Origin: Nocardioides sp. CFH 31398 | GTDB lineage: Bacteria > Actinomycetota > Actinomycetes > Propionibacteriales > Nocardioidaceae | Reading direction: 5' to 3' | NCBI RefSeq assembly: GCF_022436705.1 | Contig: NZ_JAKUHT010000005.1 | Span: 372,001-436,000 of the forward strand | DNA: 64,000 nucleotides | Shown here: positions 58,339-64,000 of the stretch, piece by piece | Layout: each line of letters begins with the position of its first letter | How positions within the stretch are numbered: the stretch's first letter is position 1 | Position numbers and translations under genes: made by a program | The notes under the pieces: generated by a model | What the model saw: the letters and a program-made list of their open reading frames with translations, nothing else | Told to the model about the DNA's origin: nothing | Databases searched by the model: none

Positions 58339-59304
58339 CTACTTGATGGCGATCGGGTTGACCGGCGAGCCGCTGCCCTTCGCGACCTTCAGCGGCGCGG
58401 CGGCGTAGAAGAACTCGTAGCGCGAGTCCTCGGCACAGTCCGCGGCGAGCTCCTCGAGGTCGACGATCTCGGTGAGCGTGACGCCCAGGTTGCGCATCAG
58501 GGCGTTGTGCAGCACCAGCGCGACACCGTTGTTGGGGTCGAAGGTGATCTCGTTGGCGATGGTGTCCGTGACGAGGTTCGGGATCTCCATGTCGGCGAAC
58601 CACTGGACGAGCTCGGGGCTGTAGACCAGGCCGGGCTCGCAGAAGCCCTCGTAGAACTTGTCGCCGAGCTCGAAGAAGCGCTGCAGGTAGTTGGTGCGGA
58701 TGACGAGGATGTCGCGCTTGCGGATCTCGTGGCCCTGCGCGGCCGCGCAGGCCTCGAGGTCCTCGTGGGTGAACGGCTCGGCGGAGTCGAGGTAGGTCTT
58801 GCCGCGGAAGCGGGCCATGTCGAGCAGGACGGCGCGGCCCACGACGCCCCTCTCGGCGATGGGCTGGACGCTGGCCTTGTCGAGGCCGCCGATGGTCGTG
58901 CGGGCGTCGTAGCCGTTCCAGATCTTGCCGCCGTACCAGACGTGGCCGAGGGCGTCGTACTGCGTGGAGCCCTGGAGGAAGCAGTTGATCTTGTCGTCGG
59001 CGTAGTGGAGGCCGCCGGGGAACGAGGCGCCCTTGCCGCCCTCGTCCCAGTCGCTCTCGTCGAGGATCTGCGTGCGCTCGGCGGGCGAGCGCCCGGGCCA
59101 GACCGGGTCGCCCTTGGGGTCGCCGATGAGCCGCTGGATGGTGAAGACCTTGCCCGCGCTGATGAGCGACGCGGCGGCCACGACCTGCTCGGGGCCCAGG
59201 TAGTTCAGGGCGCCGACCTCGTCGTCGTCCCCCCACTTGCCCCAGTTGCTGGGCGCGTCGGCGAGCAGCTCGGTCAGGTCGGGGGCGGTCTTTTCCTCGG
59301 TCAC
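58339..59304 (-). CDS. Cyclase family (kynurenine formamidase-like) metal hydrolase
   Basis: A 321-residue member of the PF04199 cyclase family, zinc-dependent hydrolases that include kynurenine formamidase and isatin hydrolase. TQYDALGHVWYGGKIWNGY (about 108-126) supplies the metal-binding D-x-x-x-H pattern (DALGHV). NGVALVLHNALMRNLGVTL and similar strands complete the fold. GTG 59304 has AGGAGG six bases upstream. First gene of an operon with an acyl-CoA synthetase and divergent from the XRE-TetR fusion regulator across an 18-bp palindrome. Substrate unknown. Confidence 0.9.
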   Translation of the reverse strand: MTEEKTAPDLTELLADAPSNWGKWGDDDEVGALNYLGPEQVVAAASLISAGKVFTIQRLIGDPKGDPVWPGRSPAERTQILDESDWDEGGKGASFPGGLHYADDKINCFLQGSTQYDALGHVWYGGKIWNGYDARTTIGGLDKASVQPIAERGVVGRAVLLDMARFRGKTYLDSAEPFTHEDLEACAAAQGHEIRKRDILVIRTNYLQRFFELGDKFYEGFCEPGLVYSPELVQWFADMEIPNLVTDTIANEITFDPNNGVALVLHNALMRNLGVTLTEIVDLEELAADCAEDSRYEFFYAAAPLKVAKGSGSPVNPIAIK

Positions 59305-59330
59305 GGTGGCCTCCTGGGCGCGCGCGGGAC

Positions 59331-59348
59331 ACCGAGCGTGCGCTCGGT
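59331..59348. promoter_or_regulatory. 18-bp palindrome, operator upstream of the cyclase operon
   Basis: ACCGAGCG-TG-CGCTCGGT, perfect eight-base arms, 26 bases before the cyclase start codon. This shape is common for TetR proteins. The divergent XRE-TetR regulator is the natural binder. Confidence 0.7.
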
Positions 59349-59466
59349 ACGGGCTATGACGCACGTCACCTTCGTGCGACCAGGTCCCGATGTCAAGGCT
59401 CGCCGGGCACCGCGCCGGACACGCCGCGTGTTCAGGATTCCTGAACACTCAGCAGCCGACCTGGCG

Positions 59467-59472
59467 TAGGTT
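59467..59472 (+). promoter_or_regulatory. -10 box (TAGGTT) of a leaderless promoter for the XRE-TetR gene
   Basis: TAGGTT with seven bases to the ATG at 59480. It places the start at 59480 and not at the in-frame start 90 bases upstream. Confidence 0.62.
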
Positions 59473-59479
59473 CGCGGTG

Positions 59480-60403
59480 ATGACCGAGGAGGCGACGGGG
59501 CTCGACGCGCGGACGGCGCACCGCGCCGTCCTGGGCCGCACCGTGCGGGAGCTCCGGCTCGCCCGGGGCCTGACCGTGCGCGGTCTCGCGGGCGCGCTCG
59601 GGGTGAGCCCGGCGACCCTGAGCGCGGTCGAGAACGGTCGGACCGGGGTGTCGAGCGCGCGGGTGGCGTCGATGGCCGCGGCCCTCGAGGTCCCGGTGCA
59701 ACGGCTGCTGGCGCCGGGGCCGGGCGGCACCGGGCCGTCGCCGGTGCCCGTGGGCCGACCCGTCGACGCGGTGCACGGTGACTGGCGGGTCTTCGAGCCC
59801 CTCGTGCTGCCCGCCGCGCTGGCCGGGGCGCTGTCGTCGTTCCTGGAGTTCGGCTACCACGGAGCGACGATGCGGACGATCGCCGAGCGCGCCGGGCTCT
59901 CCGTCCCGGGTCTCTACCACCACCACGCGAGCAAGCACGAGATGCTCGTGGCGATCCTCGACCTCACCATGACCGACCTGGTCGCTCGCGCCACGGCCGC
60001 CCGGGACGAGGGCGACGACGCGGTCACCCGGTTCGCGCTCCTCGTCGAGTGCCTCGCCCTGTTCCACACCCACCGGCGCGACCTCGGGTTCGTGGGGTAC
60101 TCCGAGATGCGCAGCCTGGAGCCCGCCGCCCACGCCCGCGTGGCCGCCGTGCGGCGGGGCGTGCAGCACCTCGTCGACGTCGAGGTCGAGGACGCCGTGG
60201 CCGCCGGCCACTTCGGCACCGACCGGCCCCACGAGGCGGCACGCGCCGTCGTCACGATGACCACGGCGATGCCGCAGTGGTTCCGCCCGGACGGGCCCGC
60301 GAGCGCCGAGGAGGTCGCCGCGCAGCACGTGCGCTTCGCGCTCGACCTGGTCCGGCACCGGGGCGGGGACACGGGCGGGGCGGTCCCTACGATCGGCGGG
60401 TGA
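59480..60403 (+). CDS. Fused XRE-type and TetR-type transcriptional regulator
   Basis: A 307-residue regulator with two DNA-binding domains. Residues about 17-72 form an HTH_3 (Cro/CI) domain ([20 protein letters not shown], then [11 protein letters not shown]). Residues about 110-160 form a TetR domain ([20 protein letters not shown], then KHEML). The C-terminal half is a TetR ligand domain with [18 protein letters not shown], as in KstR-like proteins. Leaderless start at ATG 59480. Divergent from the cyclase-acyl-CoA synthetase operon and a perfect palindrome. The last bases of the gene contain the promoter and start of the ABC-F gene. Confidence 0.9.
   Translation: MTEEATGLDARTAHRAVLGRTVRELRLARGLTVRGLAGALGVSPATLSAVENGRTGVSSARVASMAAALEVPVQRLLAPGPGGTGPSPVPVGRPVDAVHGDWRVFEPLVLPAALAGALSSFLEFGYHGATMRTIAERAGLSVPGLYHHHASKHEMLVAILDLTMTDLVARATAARDEGDDAVTRFALLVECLALFHTHRRDLGFVGYSEMRSLEPAAHARVAAVRRGVQHLVDVEVEDAVAAGHFGTDRPHEAARAVVTMTTAMPQWFRPDGPASAEEVAAQHVRFALDLVRHRGGDTGGAVPTIGG
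60388..60393 (+). promoter_or_regulatory. -10 box (TACGAT) of a leaderless promoter inside the end of the XRE-TetR gene
   Basis: TACGAT with six bases to the GTG at 60400. The box lies in the last coding codons of the regulator (the TIGG end). The ABC-F gene can therefore be expressed separately from the regulator. Confidence 0.62.
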
Positions 60404-62049
60404 GCGCGCACCTGGTCGTGTCCGGCCTGGCCGGCGGGTACGGCCACCGCACCCTCTTCGAGGGTCTCGACCTGACCGTCGCCCCCGGGGACGTCGTCGG
60501 CGTCGTCGGCGCCAACGGGGCCGGCAAGAGCACGCTGCTGCGGGTCCTCGCCGGTGACCTCGCCCCGCTCGAGGGCACGGTCGCCGCCGCGCCGAGCGAC
60601 GCGTTCGTCGGGTGGCTGCCCCAGGAGCACGAGCGGCGCGACGGCGAGACGGTCGCGGCCTACGTCGCCCGGCGCACGGGGTGCACGGAGGCGACCGCGG
60701 CCATGGAGCGGCTGGCGGTGGCGATGGGCGAGCCTGGCGCGCCCGCCTCCGTGGCCGACGACTACTCCCGTGCCCTCGACCACTGGCTCGCCACCGGGGC
60801 GCCGGACCTCGACGAGCGCCTGCCGCCGGTGATGGCCGACCTGGGCCTTGACGTCGGGCCGGAGGCACCGATGACCTCGCTGTCCGGCGGTCAGGCCGCC
60901 CGCGCCGCGCTGGCCGCGCTGCTGCTGAGCCGGTTCGACGTCGTCCTGCTCGACGAGCCGACCAACGACCTCGACCTGGCCGGCCTCGACCGGCTGGAGC
61001 GCTTCGTCGAGGGGCTGCGCGCGGGCGTCGTCCTCGTCTCGCACGACCGTGAGTTCCTCTCGCGGGTCGTCACGCGCGTCGTCGAGCTGGACCTCGCGCA
61101 GCACCAGGTCGCGACCTACGACGGCGGGTACGACGCCTACCTGGAGGAGCGGGCGGTCGCGCGCCGGCACGCGCGGGAGGCGTACGAGGAGTTCGCCGAC
61201 CAGAAGGCCGACCTGGTCCGCCGCGCACGGGTGCAGCGGGAGTGGAGCTCGCAGGGCGTCCGGAACGCGATGAGGAAGTCGCCCGACAACGACAAGATCC
61301 GCCGCCGCGCGCAGTCGGAGTCGTCGGAGAAGCAGGCGCAGAAGGTGCGGCAGATGGAGTCGCGGATCGCCCGGCTGACCGAGGTCGAGGAGCCGCGCAA
61401 GGAGTGGGTGCTGCAGTTCACGGTGGCCCGGGCCCCACGGTCGAGCTCGGTGGTCGCGACCCTCGACGCGGCGACCGCGGAGCTGGGGTCGTTCACCCTG
61501 GGCCCGGTCTCGCTGCAGGTCAGCGCGGGCGACCGGATCGGCGTCACCGGACCCAACGGCGCCGGCAAGACCACCCTGCTGCGCCTGCTGCTGGGCCGGC
61601 TGGCCCCCACCTCCGGACGCGCCTCCCTCGGCGCCTCGGTCGCCGTCGGCGAGATCGACCAGGCCCGCACCGGCCTCGCCGACGACCTGCCGCTCGGCGA
61701 CGCCTTCGGCCTCGCCGTGCCGGACTGGACGCCAGCCGACGTCCGCACCCTGCTGGCGAAGTTCGGCCTGAAGGCCGACCAGGTCGCCAGCACCGTCGGC
61801 GCCCTCTCCCCCGGCGAGCGCACCCGGGCCGCGATGGCGCTGCTCCAGGCCCGCGGGGTCAACCTGCTGGTGCTCGACGAGCCCACCAACCACCTCGACC
61901 TGCCCGCGATCGAGCAGCTGGAGCAGGCGCTCGAGTCGTACGACGGGGCGCTGGTCCTGGTCTCCCACGACCGGCGGCTGCTGGAGTCCGTCCGCCTCGA
62001 CCAGCGCTGGCACGTCGACGGCGGGCAGGTCACCGTCACCCACCTGTAG
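60400..62049 (+). CDS. ABC-F family ATPase
   Basis: Soluble duplicated ABC protein of 549 residues with no membrane domain, of the ribosome-acting ABC-F type. First cassette: Walker [10 protein letters not shown] at 37-45, signature SLSGGQAAR near 163, Walker [14 protein letters not shown] near 183. A charged linker of about 90 residues (about 245-335; [14 protein letters not shown]) follows. Second cassette: GPNGAGKTT near 383, signature LSPGERTR near 468, [13 protein letters not shown] near 487. Such proteins rescue stalled ribosomes or protect them from antibiotics. GTG 60400 overlaps the preceding stop and follows a leaderless promoter. Confidence 0.93.
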   Translation: MSAHLVVSGLAGGYGHRTLFEGLDLTVAPGDVVGVVGANGAGKSTLLRVLAGDLAPLEGTVAAAPSDAFVGWLPQEHERRDGETVAAYVARRTGCTEATAAMERLAVAMGEPGAPASVADDYSRALDHWLATGAPDLDERLPPVMADLGLDVGPEAPMTSLSGGQAARAALAALLLSRFDVVLLDEPTNDLDLAGLDRLERFVEGLRAGVVLVSHDREFLSRVVTRVVELDLAQHQVATYDGGYDAYLEERAVARRHAREAYEEFADQKADLVRRARVQREWSSQGVRNAMRKSPDNDKIRRRAQSESSEKQAQKVRQMESRIARLTEVEEPRKEWVLQFTVARAPRSSSVVATLDAATAELGSFTLGPVSLQVSAGDRIGVTGPNGAGKTTLLRLLLGRLAPTSGRASLGASVAVGEIDQARTGLADDLPLGDAFGLAVPDWTPADVRTLLAKFGLKADQVASTVGALSPGERTRAAMALLQARGVNLLVLDEPTNHLDLPAIEQLEQALESYDGALVLVSHDRRLLESVRLDQRWHVDGGQVTVTHL

Positions 62050-62052
62050 GCC

Positions 62053-62148
62053 GAGTCGGCACGTCTGCGCAGCCCACGGGGCTCGAGTCGGCACGTCTGC
62101 GCAGCCCACGGGGCTCGAGTCGGCACGTCTGCGCAGGGCTGCAGGGGT
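62053..62148. repeat. Three tandem copies of a 32-bp repeat
   Basis: GAGTCGGCACGTCTGCGCAG starts at 62053, 62085 and 62117. The first two copies are followed by CCCACGGGGCTC, completing a 32-bp unit. The third is cut and joined to GGCTGCAG and the relic at 62145. It starts three bases after the ABC-F stop codon. There are no spacers between copies. Confidence 0.85.
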
Positions 62149-62180
62149 CTCGACAGGCTCGACCGGCGGTGGCGCGGGTC
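62145..62180. repeat. Relic of the 13.7-14.4 kb repeat family
   Basis: GGGTCTCGACAGGCTCGACC followed by GGCGGTGGCGCGGG matches the end of the array units (GACGGTGGTGCGGG variant) with two differences over about 34 bases. It shows that the array belongs to a dispersed family. Confidence 0.75.
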
Positions 62181-62291
62181 GGCCTCCGCCCCACCCGGTC
62201 TCGAGGCTCGGCCGCGGACGGCCTCACACCTCGACCACCGTGAGCGGCGGTGCCGGCGAACCACGCCGGACGGAGCAGAGGCGTAGGGGCG

Positions 62292-62340
62292 TCGTCAGGA
62301 TCCTCGCGCGGGCCGTTAGGGAACCGTCAGGACCGTCCAG
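62292..62340 (+). promoter_or_regulatory. Short direct repeats upstream of kdpF, possible response-regulator sites
   Basis: CGTCAGG (62292), CCGTTAGG (62312), CCGTCAGG (62323) and CCGTCCAGG (62332): the same motif repeated at about one or two helical turns, 20-70 bases before the kdp -10 box. KdpE-like response regulators bind such direct repeats. No experiment is implied. Confidence 0.45.
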
Positions 62341-62359
62341 GAGGGCCGATCGCCGGTCG

Positions 62360-62365
62360 TACGAA
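62360..62365 (+). promoter_or_regulatory. -10-like box (TACGAA) for kdpFA
   Basis: TACGAA with six bases to the ATG of kdpF at 62372, the leaderless geometry seen elsewhere here, although the final T is replaced by A, as expected of an activator-dependent promoter. Confidence 0.45.
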
Positions 62366-62371
62366 TGACGC

Positions 62372-62497
62372 ATGACTGATCTCCTGTACGTCGCGGCGAC
62401 GATCGTGGCGTTCGTCGGACTGGCCCTCCTCGTGGGCGTCCTGGACCGGCGCGAGCGCCGTGCGACCCGCACCTCCTCGACCCGCGACGCCCGGTGA
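62372..62497 (+). CDS. kdpF: KdpF, small subunit of the potassium-transporting ATPase
   Basis: A 41-residue membrane peptide: one helix (about 4-24; LLYVAATIVAFVGLALLVGV) and a basic, threonine- and serine-rich tail. Length, position and the GTGA overlap with kdpA identify it as KdpF, which stabilises the KdpABC complex. It is followed without gap by kdpA. No ribosome-binding site is present before its ATG. Confidence 0.8.
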   Translation: MTDLLYVAATIVAFVGLALLVGVLDRRERRATRTSSTRDAR

Positions 62498-64000
62498 GCG
62501 AGGTCCTCCCGGCGCTCGGTCAGATCGCGGCACTGGTCCTCCTGCTGGTCCTCACCGTCCCCCTGCTCGCCCGCCACCTGGCCACCACGTACACCGGCGA
62601 GCGCCACCTCGCGGTGGAGCGCCTCGCCTACCGCGTGCTGCGCGTCGCCCCCGACGCCGACCAGCACTGGCGCACCTACGCCCTGTCGGTGCTCGGGTTC
62701 AGCCTCGTCGGCGTCCTCGCGCTCTACGCACTCGGCCGTCTGCAGCAATTTCTGCCGCTGTCCCTCGGCTTCGGCGCCCTGCCCGCGGACGGCGCCTGGA
62801 ACACCGCCGTCAGCTTCGTCACCAACACCAACTGGCAGTGGTACTCCGGCGAGGCCGCCCTCGGACACCTCGTGCAGGCCTCCGGCCTGACCGTCCAGAA
62901 CTTCGTCAGCGCCGGCGTCGGGATGTCCGTGGCCGCAGCCTTCGCCCGCGGCCTGGCCCTCGCCGACAACGGCGGCCGCGTCGGCAACTTCTTCACCGAC
63001 CTCGTGCGCACCGTCGTCCGGGTGCTGCTGCCGATCGCCCTCGTCGCCGCCGTCGTGCTCGTGCTGCTCGGCGTCGTCCAGAACCTCTCCGGCGACCGCG
63101 TGATGGACACCCTCACCGGCGGCACCCAGGTCCTCACCGGCGGACCCGTGGCCAGCCAGGAGGCCATCAAGGAGCTCGGCACCAACGGCGGCGGGTTCTA
63201 CAACGTCAACTCCGCGCACCCCTTCGAGAACCCGAGCCCGCTGTCGAACCTGCTCGAGATGTACCTGATCCTGCTCGTCCCGTTCGCGATGGTCGGCGCC
63301 TTCGGCCGCATCGTCGGCGACAAGCGCCAGGGCTGGGCGGTCGGCGCGGTCATGACGGTCCTCCTCGGCGCCGTCGTCGCCGCCACCACGTGGGCGGAGA
63401 TGGCGGGCCCCGGCAGCGCCCCGCAGCTCGCCGGCGGCGCGATGGAGGGCAAGGAGGTGCGCTTCGGCGAGGCCGCGTCCGCCCTCTTCGCCGCCGTCAC
63501 CACGGGGACGTCGACCGGCGCGGTCAACGCCATGCACGACTCGTTCACCGCCGCCGGCGGCGGCACCGTCATGTTCGCGATGATGCTCGGCGAGATCGCT
63601 CCGGGCGGCGTGGGCTCCGGCCTCTACGGCATGCTCGTGCTCGCCGTCGTCACCGTCTTCCTCGCCGGGCTCATGGTCGGCCGCACGCCGGAGTACCTCG
63701 GCAAGAAGATCAGCCAGCGCGAGATGGGCCTGGTGGCGGCGTACGTGCTCACCACCCCCGTCCTGCTGCTGGTCGGCATCGCGGTCGCCGTGTCGTTCGA
63801 CGCGGGCCCCGCCGGCGTCCTCAACTCCGGGCCGCACGGCTTCTCCGAGATGCTGTACGCCGTCACCTCGGCCGCCAACAACAACGGCTCGGCCTTCGGT
63901 GGCCTCACCTCGGGCACCCCGTTCTGGAACACCCTGCTCGGGGTCCTCATGCTGCTCGGTCGCTTCGTGCCGATCGTGCTCGTGCTCGCGCTGGCCGGAC
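62494..64000 (+). CDS. kdpA: KdpA, potassium channel-like subunit (cut by window end)
   Basis: The K+-selective membrane subunit of the Kdp P-type ATPase. About 502 residues are present and the gene continues past the window. Four pore-loop signatures are visible: FVTNTNWQWYSG (about 109), GTNGGGFYNVNSAHPFENP (about 229), TTGTSTGAVNAMHDS (about 334) and TSAANNNGSAFGGL (about 458). They line the filter as in KdpA. GTG 62494 overlaps the kdpF stop. kdpB, kdpC and kdpDE should follow. Made under potassium limitation. Confidence 0.95.
   Translation, partial: MSEVLPALGQIAALVLLLVLTVPLLARHLATTYTGERHLAVERLAYRVLRVAPDADQHWRTYALSVLGFSLVGVLALYALGRLQQFLPLSLGFGALPADGAWNTAVSFVTNTNWQWYSGEAALGHLVQASGLTVQNFVSAGVGMSVAAAFARGLALADNGGRVGNFFTDLVRTVVRVLLPIALVAAVVLVLLGVVQNLSGDRVMDTLTGGTQVLTGGPVASQEAIKELGTNGGGFYNVNSAHPFENPSPLSNLLEMYLILLVPFAMVGAFGRIVGDKRQGWAVGAVMTVLLGAVVAATTWAEMAGPGSAPQLAGGAMEGKEVRFGEAASALFAAVTTGTSTGAVNAMHDSFTAAGGGTVMFAMMLGEIAPGGVGSGLYGMLVLAVVTVFLAGLMVGRTPEYLGKKISQREMGLVAAYVLTTPVLLLVGIAVAVSFDAGPAGVLNSGPHGFSEMLYAVTSAANNNGSAFGGLTSGTPFWNTLLGVLMLLGRFVPIVLVLALAG

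Noticed and set aside
62053..62148. CRISPR or attachment-site array from the 32-bp repeats
   Set aside because: The units are directly adjacent with no spacers, and there is no integrase or tRNA nearby.
1..64000. tRNA or rRNA genes, insertion sequences, prophage genes
   Set aside because: No tRNA-like T-arm sequence, transposase, integrase or phage structural gene was found on reading both strands.

Overview
The window is a strongly GC-rich stretch of an actinobacterial chromosome. GTG starts are common, many genes have no leader, and third codon positions are almost always G or C. The order ftsH-hpt-tilS-zincin-dacB-ppa at the left end is a conserved actinobacterial housekeeping block. Together with an F420-type nitroreductase, an acyl-CoA oxidase and a DUF559/AbiEi gene, it suggests a soil or water actinobacterium of the Nocardioides kind (Nocardioidaceae). 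The genus is an inference. No prophage, insertion sequence, CRISPR array, tRNA or rRNA was recognised.

Layout. 1-5.9 kb: protein quality control, purine salvage, tRNA-Ile lysidine synthesis, peptidoglycan DD-carboxypeptidase and pyrophosphatase. 5.9-9.8 kb: a SAM methyltransferase, an acyl-CoA oxidase under a palindromic operator, and a PAP2 membrane phosphatase. 9.8-13.7 kb: a thiamine-type ABC importer (thiBPQ) behind a TPP riboswitch. 13.7-14.6 kb: a non-coding six-unit repeat array followed by suspicious poly-G/poly-C tracts. 14.6-24.6 kb: esterase, GNAT enzyme, secreted proteins, a GAF-SpoIIE phosphatase, a membrane-fused spermidine synthase homologue, and three small regulated units (LysR, MarR-dehydrogenase, DODA dioxygenase). 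24.7-28.8 kb: a minimal ethanolamine catabolic operon (eat-eutB-eutC) with no microcompartment genes. 28.9-36.3 kb: GH18 protein, flavin monooxygenases, and an alcohol dehydrogenase plus Baeyer-Villiger-type monooxygenase operon divergent from an AraC regulator. 36.3-38.8 kb: a TetR-controlled drug exporter. 38.9-46.7 kb: alcohol dehydrogenase, FAD monooxygenase, AhpD-like protein, beta-glucosidase, an orphan AbiEi/DUF559 protein between two related hairpins, and an epimerase. 46.7-56.2 kb: F420-type reductase, MHS transporter, membrane proteins, amidase, RtcB, thioesterase, SurA-like lipoprotein, and MarR with a VOC protein. 56.2-60.4 kb: cyclase, acyl-CoA synthetase and small monooxygenase, divergent from a fused XRE-TetR regulator. 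60.4-64 kb: an ABC-F ATPase, short tandem repeats, and the start of the high-affinity potassium pump operon kdpFA, which runs off the window.

Regulation is the richest part of the window. At least ten genes start exactly six or seven bases after a TANNNT box, as expected for leaderless actinobacterial transcripts. Several local regulators also have clear candidate operators: a 27-bp palindrome for TetR, an 18-bp palindrome for XRE-TetR, two TTGA-N4-TCAA sites for MarR, and a 21-bp-spaced direct repeat for AraC. The most unusual items are the paired hairpins flanking the AbiEi/DUF559 gene, the 114-bp repeat array with a relic 48 kb away, and the XRE-TetR fusion with its divergent operon.
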